Below, piece by piece: positions 43,600 through 52,813 of a stretch of 64,000 nucleotides of DNA; positions within the stretch are counted from its first letter, which is position 1; each line of letters opens with the position of its first letter. Made by a program: the position numbers and the translations under genes. The DNA is from Solibacillus sp. R5-41 (lineage in GTDB: Bacteria > Bacillota > Bacilli > Bacillales_A > Planococcaceae), in the NCBI RefSeq assembly GCF_002736105.1, contig NZ_CP024123.1:1852001-1916000 (forward strand), written 5' to 3'. The notes under the pieces were generated by a model. That model was given only the letters and a program-made list of their open reading frames with translations, did no database searches and was not told where the DNA came from.

Positions 43600-44577
43600 T
43601 TGTTGAATCTCAAAAAATTGCAATTATCATATAAAAGATATTGTAAAAATTTTGTTGAGGGAATAAAGTTTGAGGATGTAGAAGAAGAGTATATGGATAG
43701 TTTTAATAGAATTACTCATATTGTGAAGTTGAATGATATTGAAAAGGATCATATTTTATTAATAGATTTAGATTCAATAGAATCACATAATTTTTCTAAA
43801 TGGAAGAGTGATGTGCTTGTAAATCATGAGAAAAAATCAGATGAATTAAAAAAAATTATGATGGTTGTTTTCCATCAGTGCATGGCACAAAGTCTTTATA
43901 AAAGTAGATATCCTAAAATGTTTGTCGAATACACTTTTAGAGAAGCAATTATGACCTTAATTCATTTCACAATGTTTGGATGGGAAAAGGAAGAGAATAT
44001 ATTATTTAATTTTATTGTAGATCATTTTGATAGCCGTTGGATGAATGCAAATGATTTGAACAAACATACGTGGTTTTTATTAGAGCTTTATTTGCAGTTC
44101 CGGAATAAAACCATTTTTGGAACAAATCAAAATCTACATAAAGCTGTGAAAGAACAATTTAAAAAAATGGATTTAGAATATGGCTTAATACCGGAAGAGT
44201 TAAACGTTTATACTGAAGTATTAAAAAACTGGGAAACACCTCAGCTAGATGAAATCAAAACTTTAATTGATAAAATGTCTGTGTTTCATTCCATTTTAGC
44301 CTCAGAGCTAGGAGAGTCTATTGAATTTGGGGACTTTGGATACGGATTTTACCCCTATGAAATTTTATTTTTACTTTTCGTAAGGAAAAAACGCAGATTA
44401 CCTATTCCAGAAGAATTTGATGATTTCTTAATGAATACACCTGAAGCAAAAATGATAATTAGTGATCCCGAACCATACCCAGAATGGGATCCTCTCTTAA
44501 AACTTATAGATGGTTTTTATCGGAAGAATTATCCGGATTATATTCCGAATCGATATGGCGAACTTTTTCAAAACTAA
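43600..44577 (+). CDS. Imm49-like immunity protein, copy A
   Basis: About 325 residues. TTG 43600 is chosen because TGAGGTGA lies seven bases upstream. Pattern seen: HTWFLLELYLQFRNKTIFGT, YTEVLKNWETPQLDEIKTLI, FGYGFYPYEILFLLFVRKKR, LPIPEEFDDFLMNTPEA. This resembles the Imm49 family, recalled rather than searched. No toxin tip lies in front of this copy, only an 80-base remnant frame. A near-identical copy is at 57851. Confidence 0.65.
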   Translation: MLNLKKLQLSYKRYCKNFVEGIKFEDVEEEYMDSFNRITHIVKLNDIEKDHILLIDLDSIESHNFSKWKSDVLVNHEKKSDELKKIMMVVFHQCMAQSLYKSRYPKMFVEYTFREAIMTLIHFTMFGWEKEENILFNFIVDHFDSRWMNANDLNKHTWFLLELYLQFRNKTIFGTNQNLHKAVKEQFKKMDLEYGLIPEELNVYTEVLKNWETPQLDEIKTLIDKMSVFHSILASELGESIEFGDFGYGFYPYEILFLLFVRKKRRLPIPEEFDDFLMNTPEAKMIISDPEPYPEWDPLLKLIDGFYRKNYPDYIPNRYGELFQN

Positions 44578-44604
44578 AATAGCCTTTTATGGGAGGGAAA
44601 CAAA

Positions 44605-45063
44605 ATGCAATTTCAAGAAATCGTATCTATTATTTTTGACAAGACGGATCATTTGGAGAATGCTCTAGATGACTTAGACAAAAAAATAGACTTTCATGCA
44701 TGGATATTAGAATATGGGATGTCAACTAAGAGATTCCTCTATCTTGATTATAAGGGGGAAGAGGACTATGAGATAGTGAATTACATCTTAGATTACGAAT
44801 TCAACCATGGTATTGAACTTGCCTCACAAGAAGAACTTGAGCAGCTTGGTGAATTTGAATATGAGTTCTTACCCGACAAGATTAGAGAGGTAAACGAAAT
44901 TATTTCATCAAAAGGATATGGTTTATTTTCTTATCCAACTACTGGTGATTATTATGCTTTATTCATTGAGGAACTAGTAAATAAAACGAAACTATTACAG
45001 TTTGAATTACTTGAAAATGAAAATATTCCTCTAAGCGGGAAATATATACAATATTATAATTAA
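44605..45063 (+). CDS. DUF6630-like immunity candidate, copy A
   Basis: A 152-residue acidic protein 27 bases after the Imm49-like gene, with GGGAGGG upstream. The pattern RFLYLDYKGEEDYEIVNYIL, EINEIISSKGYGLFSYPTTG, DYYALFIEE resembles the DUF6630 family. Probably co-transcribed with the Imm49-like gene; together they may be a two-protein immunity unit. The second copy (58856) differs at a single residue (ELLENEN/EILENEN). Confidence 0.65.
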   Translation: MQFQEIVSIIFDKTDHLENALDDLDKKIDFHAWILEYGMSTKRFLYLDYKGEEDYEIVNYILDYEFNHGIELASQEELEQLGEFEYEFLPDKIREVNEIISSKGYGLFSYPTTGDYYALFIEELVNKTKLLQFELLENENIPLSGKYIQYYN

Positions 45064-45285
45064 ATTTAATTTTTCGATAGAATAATATTATTTCAAGAAA
45101 ATGAGATACACATTAATGGATGACTGATTAAGAGGTCGTACAATTTGACTTGATTAAAAAAGGGTTAGTACTTGCTTGTTTAGTTATAATAAATAAAAGG
45201 AATCTTAGGAGAGTCTTAATTTGGCATGTGACAATTTCAACAGATTAAGTTAGCTCAATATATTGAATGCAACAATAACATTTTT

Positions 45286-45332
45286 GATTGACAGCCAGTT
45301 AGCAGTTCACCCCGATTACTGGCTGTTTTATT
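45286..45332 (+). terminator. Terminator of the Imm49/DUF6630 module
   Basis: ACAGCCAGT / ACTGGCTGT inverted repeat followed by TTTATTT. The same hairpin occurs at 59537-59582 in the second copy. Confidence 0.8.
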
Positions 45333-45349
45333 TACTTATCTACCTCGAA

Positions 45350-45657
45350 CTACATCAAGAAATAGGCATTAAAGTCCACAGCAATCATTCAATCGTTTTA
45401 ACAGCCAGTGATGATACATCACATTTTCAGGGAAAACGATCGCCATGAGCGCAGGTGAATCTCTCCGTTTTACATGCGGATCTAGCAGTCTTGTACTCGA
45501 TGGCATCACCGATATTCAAGGTCAAATCGTAGAAATGGATGGCTCGATTAAAGCGCCAGTTTCTATCTCAACAACGACTGAAGACGACGATGATGACAAT
45601 TTCGAACAAGCCCTCGACGTCATGGGCATGATTCCGCTCGCTGGGGGTGGTGCTTAA
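45350..45657 (+). pseudogene. VgrG spike 2 tail remnant in front of toxin 2
   Basis: Reads LHQEIGIKVHSNHSIVLTAS, then after a frameshift near 45425 MSAGESLRFTCGSSSLVLDG and the acidic tail EDDDDDNFEQ, ending MGMIPLAGGGA. This is the C-terminal 95 or so residues of spike 2. The last 70 codons (from ATG 45445) remain open and end in the TAATG overlap with toxin 2, so a short tail peptide could still be made and couple translation. Confidence 0.8.
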
Positions 45658-46832
45658 TGGGGAAGAAAGGCAAAGGCAAAGGATTTTTTTTAGGCAAGGC
45701 AGCTAGTTTCCTCGGTAGTATCCCAAGCGTCGGAGATGTAGCAAAGAAAGCAAAGAAAGCAAAGAAAAAGCTAGGCAAAGTTTATACAAAAGCTCGTAAA
45801 ACCGCGAACAATCTGTCCAAAAGCAAAATAGTTAAACAGGTTAAGAAAGTGGCGAAGAAGAGTGTACTGGCAACAAAAAAAGCCGCTCAAAAGACGAAGA
45901 AAGCTGTCACAAAAGCCGCTCAGAAGACGAAGAAAGCTGTCAAAAAAGCCAGTCAGAAGGTAAAAGCAGCTGTTAAAGACACGAAAAAGGTTATGAAAAA
46001 AGTGGGAGGCAAAATTGCTTACACCTATACTTCCTTTAAAGAAGGAGGATATAAGGGAGTTGCCTCGGCAGTTTTGGACTTTGTTCCGGTAATCGGCAAT
46101 ATAAAAGCGGGAATTGAGATTGCCACCGGAAAAGAAATGTTTACAAATCGCAAGCTAGAAAATTGGGAACGAGGCGTAGGATTTGCGGCTGTATTTGGCG
46201 GAGGTTTAGTTAAAGGAGCTGTACGTGGCGGTAAATTTGCATCTGGCATCGTCACTGGCAGCAAGAATACAACAAAAAATACCGAACTGGCTAAAAAGCA
46301 GATAGAGAATAAGGGTACGGGTAATGGTAGTAAAAAAACTAATGTGGCTGACTTTGATGCGAAAACAGCTACAAATAAACAAAAGGGGAATTTTGGAGAA
46401 ATACAATCATTTGATAACCTATTAAACAATAAAAGTTTAAAAGAAGCTGGTTATGACTTAAAGCCAATAGGTAGGGGTGCACCATCAAGCATAAATGATA
46501 AAATAGTAAAAGGGATTGACGGATTATACGAAAATGCGAATAAGAATTCAAGTATCAAATATGTTATTGATGAGGCGAAGTTTGGCAGTTCACAATTAAG
46601 TCAGACGCCTAAAGACGGACCGCAAATGTCAGATAATTGGTTGAAAGGTATAAAAACTGAAAAAAGTAGAATTTTGAAAGCTGTTGATGGTGATGAACGA
46701 TTAGCAGAAAAAATTACCAATGCATTGGATGTTGGTAAAGTTGAAAGAGTATTATCAAAAGTTGATAGTAATGGTGATGTCAGAACATTTAGAATAAATA
46801 AAGATGGTGAAATAATAGGAGAATGGCCTTGA
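45657..46832 (+). CDS. Polymorphic toxin 2: lysine-rich N-terminus, PoNe nuclease tip
   Basis: A 391-residue toxin: Lys/Ala-rich region (1-118, shorter than toxin 1), TG-like pre-toxin region (120-200), junction KGTGNG (219-224), and a C-terminal PoNe-type DNase of the PD-(D/E)xK fold. Catalytic residues visible: Asp288 (KGIDGLYE), Glu306-x-Lys308 (VIDEAKFG), with RTFRINKDGEII at the end. PoNe enzymes degrade DNA in target bacteria. The PoNi immunity gene begins 27 bases downstream. An identical N-terminal block is in toxin 4. Confidence 0.88.
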   Translation: MGKKGKGKGFFLGKAASFLGSIPSVGDVAKKAKKAKKKLGKVYTKARKTANNLSKSKIVKQVKKVAKKSVLATKKAAQKTKKAVTKAAQKTKKAVKKASQKVKAAVKDTKKVMKKVGGKIAYTYTSFKEGGYKGVASAVLDFVPVIGNIKAGIEIATGKEMFTNRKLENWERGVGFAAVFGGGLVKGAVRGGKFASGIVTGSKNTTKNTELAKKQIENKGTGNGSKKTNVADFDAKTATNKQKGNFGEIQSFDNLLNNKSLKEAGYDLKPIGRGAPSSINDKIVKGIDGLYENANKNSSIKYVIDEAKFGSSQLSQTPKDGPQMSDNWLKGIKTEKSRILKAVDGDERLAEKITNALDVGKVERVLSKVDSNGDVRTFRINKDGEIIGEWP

Positions 46833-46859
46833 TAATGAGGCAAGAAGGAGTCGAAAGTA

Positions 46860-48086
46860 ATGAGAGATCATTTATGTATAGAAGAAAAGTGTAGAGAAGG
46901 AATCGAATATCATAAAGAATTTATTGTAGAGAATAAGGAAGATATAGAAAGTTTAAAAGAAGATGAGAGAAGAGGTATTCAAAGAAATCCTATTGATAAT
47001 CCAAGCATTATAGAAGCAAGATATTTAAGGAATTTTACACATCAGCTAAATGATATTAGGGCAAAATATTCTTTAGGGGATGACATTAGTACAATAGAAG
47101 AAGATTATCATAATGCCATAGATGATTTAGAGCAGACAGGAACTAGGGAAGTTGGCTATTTAAGTCTGCTGTGGACAATCTCCTTAGGCATCTTACTAGA
47201 AACAGATAAAAAGAATATAGAAAGATTAAGTAAGGTAGTTGAGAAAAAGGAAATAAATGATGCAGTAATTGATTTTTTATTATGTGCTAGTGATATCGGA
47301 TATACGAAAATTACCAATGAGTATGATAAAGAAAATCCGTACGCAAAAACAAGGGAAATTATAGATCTTGCGCAAACGGATAAGAAAGAAGCATCTAAAA
47401 GATTACAAACGTATATGGAGAAAGAATGGTTTAAAGGTCATTATGATTATGATTGGAAGAATTCACATAAAGAGCCTGGATATGTAGGATATTGGAGCTT
47501 TGAAACGGCTGCACTGGCAAAGATTCTTGAGCTGGATGATACAAGCCTAGTAAATAACAATCATTATCCTTATGACTTGGCGCATTACAAGAATTCAATG
47601 AAATTCAAGCCAATTACCTTAAGTGACTATAACAAAGAACCAGAGATAGAGGAGCTTCTTATAATAGAAGGAATTGAAAATAATCCGGCATTGGAAAAGG
47701 TGATTCCACCAAGGTGGCAAGCATTTATCAATGAATTGATCCATGATTATAACGAACTGGATAATCGTAGTTTTTATGAAAAATATAAAAAAACGATAGG
47801 ATTAGGGCAAATTTGGTTCTTGTTAGAAGAATACGAAGAAGAAAATGAAGGGAAAAATCTCTTAGGAAGTTTAATTGTTTTTGCGATGGTTGAAAAAGGC
47901 TGCATACTGCAATTGGATTATAAAGATGATTTGGAAGATTACGATTCATATTTAAAAAATTATTGGGATATAGAAACGAAATTGGTTCAATTTATATTAG
48001 ATAATGATCAGAATTATTACGCATTGATACCAATTGCTGTAGATATTAGTAATATGTACGAAGTTCCCCTTCAAGATGTAAATTAA
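46860..48086 (+). CDS. PoNi immunity protein 1 (DUF1910/DUF1911)
   Basis: A 408-residue protein. The N-terminal DUF1910-type region has the start MRDHLCIEEKC, and the DUF1911 region contains YMEKEWFKGHYDYDWKNSHK, EPGYVGYWSFETAALAKILE and DDTSLVNNNHYPYDLAHYKN, the signature of PoNe immunity proteins, followed by an additional C-terminal domain (HAFINELIHDYNELDNRSFY-like). It protects against the PoNe tip of toxin 2. AGAAGGAG is upstream. Confidence 0.88.
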   Translation: MRDHLCIEEKCREGIEYHKEFIVENKEDIESLKEDERRGIQRNPIDNPSIIEARYLRNFTHQLNDIRAKYSLGDDISTIEEDYHNAIDDLEQTGTREVGYLSLLWTISLGILLETDKKNIERLSKVVEKKEINDAVIDFLLCASDIGYTKITNEYDKENPYAKTREIIDLAQTDKKEASKRLQTYMEKEWFKGHYDYDWKNSHKEPGYVGYWSFETAALAKILELDDTSLVNNNHYPYDLAHYKNSMKFKPITLSDYNKEPEIEELLIIEGIENNPALEKVIPPRWQAFINELIHDYNELDNRSFYEKYKKTIGLGQIWFLLEEYEEENEGKNLLGSLIVFAMVEKGCILQLDYKDDLEDYDSYLKNYWDIETKLVQFILDNDQNYYALIPIAVDISNMYEVPLQDVN

Positions 48087-48098
48087 AAAAATGAAAAA

Positions 48099-48138
48099 AT
48101 GGTGGTAGTTGGGTAATCTGACTGCCGCTATTTTTTTA
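48099..48138 (+). terminator. Terminator after PoNi 1
   Basis: GGTGGTAGT / ACTGCCGCT (with G-U pairs) followed by a T-run. The same hairpin returns after PoNi 2 and PoNi 3, so it travels with the immunity module. Confidence 0.75.
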
Positions 48139-48157
48139 GGGGCTTGCTTTTATACCT

Positions 48158-48679
48158 AAGGGTACGGGTAATGGTAGTAAAAAAACTAATGTGGCTGACT
48201 TTGATGCGAAAACAGCTACAAATAAACAAAAGGGGAATTTTGGAGAAATACAATCATTTGATAACCTATTAAACAATAAAAGTTTAAAAGAAGCTGGGTA
48301 TGACTTAAAACCAATAGGTAGGGGTGCACCATCAAGCATAAATGATAAAATAGTAAAAGGGATTGACGGATTATATGAAAATAAAAATCCAGATTCCAAT
48401 ATTAAATATGTTATTGATGAAGCTAAGTTTGGTAGTTCACAATTAAGTAAGACACCTAGAGATGGAACACAAATGTCAAATGAGTGGTTAAAAGGTTCGG
48501 AAACGGGAAAAAGTAGAATATTGAAAGCTGTTGATGGAGATGAGGAATTAGCAGGAAGGATTACTGACGCATTGGATGATGATAAAATAGCAAGAGTACT
48601 ATTAAAAGTTGATAGTAATGGTAATGTTAGAACGTTTAGAATAGATAAAGATGGTGACATAATAGGTGATTGGCCTTGA
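48158..48679 (+). CDS. Orphan PoNe toxin tip 2
   Basis: The frame begins right after a stop near 48138 and reads through the KGTGNG junction (AAG 48158) into a complete PoNe domain: KGNFGEIQSFDNLLNNK, KGIDGLYENKN, VIDEAKFGSSQL and the end RTFRIDKDGDII. There is no lysine-rich N-terminus and no strong start; a GTG at 48191 is possible but lacks a ribosome site. It is an orphan tip with its own PoNi gene, a reserve cassette. Confidence 0.8.
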   Translation, partial: KGTGNGSKKTNVADFDAKTATNKQKGNFGEIQSFDNLLNNKSLKEAGYDLKPIGRGAPSSINDKIVKGIDGLYENKNPDSNIKYVIDEAKFGSSQLSKTPRDGTQMSNEWLKGSETGKSRILKAVDGDEELAGRITDALDDDKIARVLLKVDSNGNVRTFRIDKDGDIIGDWP

Positions 48680-48706
48680 TAACGGGGCAAGAAGGAGTCG
48701 AAAATA

Positions 48707-49933
48707 ATGAGGGATCATTTATGTATAGAAGAAAAATGTAGAAAAGGGATTGAATATCATAAAAGATATATTGCTGAGAAGAAGATAGAGATAGAAAATT
48801 TGAAAGAAGATGAAAGAAAAGGTATTCAAAGAAAACCTAAAGATAATCTAAGTATTATAGAAGCGAGATATTTAAACAGTTTTATTCATCAAATCGATGA
48901 TATCAGTGCAAAATATTCTTTAGGGGATGACATTAGTACAATCGAAGAAGATTATCAAAATGCCATAGATAATTTAGAGCAGACAGGAAAAAAAGAAGCA
49001 GGTTATATTAATATACTGTGGACAATTTCCTTAGGCATCTTACTAGAAACAGATAAAAAGAATATCGAAAGATTAAGTAAGGTAGTTGAGAAAAAGGAAA
49101 TAAATGATGCAGTAATTGATTTTTTACTATGTGCTAGTGACATCGGATATACGAAAATCAGCAATGAGTATGATAAAGAAAATCCATACGCAAAAACAAG
49201 GGAAATTATAGATCTTGCGCAAACGGATAAGAAAGAAGCATCTAAAAGGTTACAAACGTATATGGAGAAAGAATGGTTTAAAGGTCATTATGATTATGAT
49301 TGGAAGAATTCACATAAAGAGCCTGGATATGTAGGATATTGGAGCTTTGAAACGGCTGCACTGGCAAAGATTCTTGAGCTGGATGATACAAGCTTAGTAA
49401 ATAACAATCATTATCCTTATGACTTGGCACATTACAAGAATTCAAAGAAATTCAAGCCAATTTCCCTAAGTGACTACGACAATGAACAAGAGATTGAGGA
49501 GCTTGACATAATAGAAGGAATTGAAAATAATCCGGTATTAGAAAAGGTGATTCCACCAAGGTGGCACGCATTTATCAATGAATTGATCCATGATTATAAC
49601 GAACTGGATAATCGTAGTTTTTATGAAAAATACAAAAAAACGATCGGGTTAGGGCAAATTTGGTTCTTATTAAAGGAATATGAAGAAGAAAATGAGGGGA
49701 AAAATCTTTTAGGAAGTTTAATTGTTTTTGCGATGGTTGAAAATGGCTGCATATTGCAATTGGATTATAAAGAAGATTTGGAAGATTACGATTCAAATAT
49801 AAAAAATTATTGGAATACAGAAACGAAATTGGTTCAATTTATATTAGATAATGATCAGAATTATTATGCTTTGGTACCAATTAATGTAGATGTTAGAGTT
49901 ATGTATGAAGTTATCCTTCAAGATATGAAGTAA
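48707..49933 (+). CDS. PoNi immunity protein 2
   Basis: A 408-residue paralogue of PoNi 1. The N-terminal 110 residues differ (RYIAEKKIEIENLKEDERKG), while the middle (EINDAVIDFLLCASDIGYTK to the YPYDLAHYKNSKKF stretch) is nearly identical at DNA level. The diversified part probably sets which PoNe variant is recognised. It follows orphan tip 2 by 27 bases, with AGAAGGAG in front. Confidence 0.87.
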   Translation: MRDHLCIEEKCRKGIEYHKRYIAEKKIEIENLKEDERKGIQRKPKDNLSIIEARYLNSFIHQIDDISAKYSLGDDISTIEEDYQNAIDNLEQTGKKEAGYINILWTISLGILLETDKKNIERLSKVVEKKEINDAVIDFLLCASDIGYTKISNEYDKENPYAKTREIIDLAQTDKKEASKRLQTYMEKEWFKGHYDYDWKNSHKEPGYVGYWSFETAALAKILELDDTSLVNNNHYPYDLAHYKNSKKFKPISLSDYDNEQEIEELDIIEGIENNPVLEKVIPPRWHAFINELIHDYNELDNRSFYEKYKKTIGLGQIWFLLKEYEEENEGKNLLGSLIVFAMVENGCILQLDYKEDLEDYDSNIKNYWNTETKLVQFILDNDQNYYALVPINVDVRVMYEVILQDMK

Positions 49934-49947
49934 GTTAAATTGAATGA

Positions 49948-50427
49948 ATGATAAAATGGTGGCAGTTGGAAAATCCGACTGCCACTATTTCTTTAGTGTG
50001 GCTTGGTTTTATATCTAAGGGTACGGGTGAGGATGGTGCCAAAAAGGTCATTGCGAAAAATGGATCTGTTACTATTAAAGGTGAAGGACAAATCACTGAA
50101 GTTATAGATAACAGACCTTATTTAGATCCTAAAAGTAGACCATCATTTAGGAAGAATGTTCCAGAAAAAACTTTTGAGAAAGCAAAAGGGCCAGATGGAT
50201 TGGTGCGAGATCCACTCTATCCAGAAAAAGTAATTGAGTGGGAACCTGGTCAACCTAGAAAAAATGTTTGGGATATGGGGCATCTTCCAGAACACAAATA
50301 TTCTGAGATGCATAAGAGATATTTAAACGAAGAGTTAACACCAAAAGAGCTTCGTGATTGGTATAATAATCCTGATAACTATCGTCCAGAATTACCTAGT
50401 ACTAATAGGAGTCATAAAATAGAATAA
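49948..50427 (+). CDS. Orphan GH-E (HNH/ENDO VII) toxin tip
   Basis: The frame starts inside the terminator of PoNi 2 and crosses the junction (KGTGED, AAG 50017) into a nuclease tip: YPEKVIEWEPGQPRKNVWDM, GHLPEHKYSEMH, then DWYNNPDNYRPELPSTNRSH. The conserved Gly-His pair and Glu (RPEL) fit the GH-E class. ATG 49948 has no ribosome site, so it is probably silent unless joined to a full toxin by recombination. Ankyrin and DUF2185 immunity genes follow. Confidence 0.8.
   Translation: MIKWWQLENPTATISLVWLGFISKGTGEDGAKKVIAKNGSVTIKGEGQITEVIDNRPYLDPKSRPSFRKNVPEKTFEKAKGPDGLVRDPLYPEKVIEWEPGQPRKNVWDMGHLPEHKYSEMHKRYLNEELTPKELRDWYNNPDNYRPELPSTNRSHKIE
49957..49994 (+). terminator. Terminator after PoNi 2
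   Basis: GGTGGCAGT / ACTGCCACT perfect stem followed by ATTTCTTT; the arm is also translated in the orphan GH-E frame. Confidence 0.75.
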
Positions 50428-50436
50428 TTAAGAGGG

Positions 50437-50970
50437 GTGCTGACAATAAAAATTGATTTAATTGCAAAATTAAAAAATACAAGTGAATTTTTAAAAGCAT
50501 ACAAAGATGAAGATGAAAAAAAAGTATTTGATGGGAAAAGTTTGATATTCTTTTCGTTATCAAATACTGACTTACCTTCACGCTATGAGATTAGTAATTT
50601 CTTATTAGATAAAAATATCGATGTATTATGTAAAAATAGTGAAGATGAAACTGTGTTGCATGTTTTACTAGGGCAACGAAAAAATGACATAGAAGAAACT
50701 TATAGATTATGTAAAAGACTTATAGAAAAGGGTGTTAATATTAATGAGAAAGATGGAAACGGTCAAGTTGCATTAATTTATATAATTCGATTAAATAAAT
50801 CAGATGAAGAATTAGAAAAGTTATATAATTTGTGGTTTTCTCAACCAAACTTAGATTTAACCTCTAAAGATAGTACAGGATTTACAGCTATTGAATACGC
50901 TAGAAAATTCCCATATAGATCAAGTTTAATTGAAAGGATGGAAAAATATGAATCAAAAAGAACCTATTGA
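50437..50970 (+). CDS. Ankyrin-repeat immunity protein for the GH-E tip
   Basis: About 177 residues with two to three ankyrin repeats (ISNFLLDKNIDVLCKNSEDE-type, ETVLHVLLGQ, LIEKGVNINEKDGNGQVALI, STGFTAIEYARKF). Ankyrin proteins often pair with GH-E toxins. The start is uncertain: GTG 50437 directly abuts GAGGGG, whereas the well-spaced in-frame codons are ATA (50446) or ATT (50452). It overlaps the next gene by 23 bases. Confidence 0.7.
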   Translation: MLTIKIDLIAKLKNTSEFLKAYKDEDEKKVFDGKSLIFFSLSNTDLPSRYEISNFLLDKNIDVLCKNSEDETVLHVLLGQRKNDIEETYRLCKRLIEKGVNINEKDGNGQVALIYIIRLNKSDEELEKLYNLWFSQPNLDLTSKDSTGFTAIEYARKFPYRSSLIERMEKYESKRTY

Positions 50971-51280
50971 ATTTATTAAAAAAGCTGGGGCTTGTATTGT
51001 TTCAAAAAATATAATAAATGAAACAGGAAGATTGAAATGGATATTGAGAGAGAAATCTGTGGATGTTGTGGATAATGGTTGGAGATTTTTTTCAGAAATT
51101 GATGATGATGATTACATTAATAATCCTGATAATTTAGTAGTATGTGATTTTAATACTGTAGCAAATATTGAACCGGCCATTCTAGGAATATACGAGCTCC
51201 CAATAGGTAGTGACTTACAATTAGTTTCTGAAAATGGAAAAATAAAATTTGTTGATAATTTAACTGGTAAAGAAATTTGA
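50948..51280 (+). CDS. DUF2185-type immunity protein
   Basis: A 110-residue protein: MNQKEPIEFIKKAGACIVSK, RLKWILREKSVDVVDNGWRF, DDYINNPDNLVVC, GIYELPIGSDLQLV. This is the DUF2185 pattern, an immunity family common beside polymorphic toxins. ATG 50948 is preceded by AAAGGA inside the ankyrin gene, and the overlap suggests coupled translation. Together they form a double immunity unit. Confidence 0.8.
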   Translation: MNQKEPIEFIKKAGACIVSKNIINETGRLKWILREKSVDVVDNGWRFFSEIDDDDYINNPDNLVVCDFNTVANIEPAILGIYELPIGSDLQLVSENGKIKFVDNLTGKEI

Positions 51281-51366
51281 CGATCATTAATAATCATGAA
51301 CAAGTAAGAAGAATATACGGTAGTGTACTATCTAAGCTAGATGAAGTATTAAAAGCAATCTAATAA

Positions 51367-51409
51367 TAACCACCTTAATGGGCTAAAAACCTTTTAAGGT
51401 GGTTTTTAA
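51367..51409 (+). terminator. Rho-independent terminator
   Basis: AACCACCTT / AAGGTGGTT followed by TTTAAT; ends the GH-E cassette. Confidence 0.85.
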
Positions 51410-51457
51410 TCTAGTACCAAATATGAGGCTAAATTCATCAGTTATATAATTTATTAA

Positions 51458-52795
51458 CAATCGTTTCTATTAATTGAAGTACCATGCATACACCCAAATG
51501 CGGATTATATTGGTCGACCGTCCTGTCAGCCGGAAAAGCTTTTAGAAAATGAGCTAGTACAAGGGCTCATTCGTGCAAAGACAACAACGATCGAGTTAAC
51601 CAATGAGGCCAATGCCATTATGCAAACGGTCTCGGATATCGTCTCCCTCCCCTTCTTACAAGAAGAAGGCGTTGTCAGAGCTAGTGATGAGGCCATCAAA
51701 TACAAAGATGAAACGATCGAAAAACTCGTGCAGTTTGATATGCTGCAAACACAAGCAGTAGTGCTAGTGGAAAGCCTCCTCCAATCTATTACGGAACAAA
51801 TTCAGTTTATGGTGGATATTTTCGTCGCAAGCGTCAATACGAACACAACGTCCTACCAGGGCTTATCGTGTGAACGCCCTGAGTCGACAGAAATCGAAGA
51901 GGAAATTACAAGTGAAGCCGAACTACAAGCATTAATTGAAGAAAACCTCAAAAATCCTATTCCATCAGATGATCAAATTACGTATGAAGGTATGCGAAAA
52001 GTTCTAGGTGGTAATGGTTCAGGCACAATAGATGGATTGGCTCCATTTGGAATCTTAGGTTATACACTCTTTAATGAGCTCCTTGGTAAGGACCTTGCCA
52101 AAATGACGGATTTAAACTCTACACCTAGAGAAAGCCTTGAGGCAACATTTTCATTAGTAGGCCCTGGTAAGTTAGTAAAAGGTGGAAAAAAACTAGATAA
52201 CTTAAAAGATTTTGAAAAAGTTTTGGAGACGGTTTTTGAAGTAGCCAATGATACTAAAAAGGCTAAGGAAATCCAAAAAGTTAATCAGAAAGATATTGAT
52301 CAACTTGGGGAGTATGTGAAGAGTCTTGATAAGGGTAAGGGTAAAGTTGCGGTGCTTAAATCTAGAAAATTATCTTCTGAACAAATTGAGTTAGATTGGC
52401 TAGCTGACAAGTATACTGCTGTAGAAGTAAAAGGAACAGTTAAAGTTGGTGGAAAGGAAGTAGATGTATCCAGAAGAGTGTACCAAATTGAGATTGATAA
52501 AAATTATGTACCTAATAATCCGAAGGCACTAGGAAAGTCGAATGGAAAATTAATGGAAAAGGGTAACTCTCCATATATTGTGAAGGGTGGGGTAGAAAGT
52601 AAAGTTGAATTACACCATTTAATTCAAAAAGAACCTGGTGGGATGGTTGAAATTGCGGAGTTAACTCATGATAAATACGATTCGACGCTACATGGTTTGG
52701 TTGAAAATGGAAAGAGTTTTAGAAATAATCCAGAACTTGAAAAAATGTATAATAACTTTAGAAGTAACTATTGGAAAATGCGTGCTAGTGAATAA
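51458..52795 (+). pseudogene. LXG toxin (type VII-type) with LHH nuclease tip, 5'-truncated
   Basis: The open frame begins after a stop at 51455-51457 and has no start codon before ATG 51620. It carries the second half of an LXG domain (LENELVQGLIRAKTTTIELT, VSDIVSLPFLQEE, EKLVQFDMLQTQ), a pre-toxin region (NELLGKDLAKMTDLNSTPRE) and an HNH/ENDO VII LHH tip (VELHHLIQKEPGGM, HDKYDSTLHGL). LXG proteins are normally exported by the WXG100/type VII system, and B. subtilis YobL has this layout. The N-terminal WXG-like half is lost. Confidence 0.82.
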
Positions 52796-52813
52796 TAGGA
52801 GTGAGTTTAATTT

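Larger units (their letters stand above)
43561..45430 (+). repeat. Long direct repeat, copy A (Imm49-like + DUF6630-like module)
   Basis: This segment and 57812-59690 are almost identical at a constant offset of 14,251 bases, covering the end of an upstream frame (DWNKQLD / WNKQLD-type), both immunity-like genes, the spacer, the terminator and the start of the VgrG tail remnant. Differences are scattered substitutions, so the duplication is recent but not new. Confidence 0.9.

Noticed and set aside
43600-44577. Assignment of this gene as a PoNi (DUF1911) protein
   Set aside because: It lacks the GYWSFETAA and YPYDL signatures present in the real PoNi genes nearby; the Imm49-like pattern fits better.
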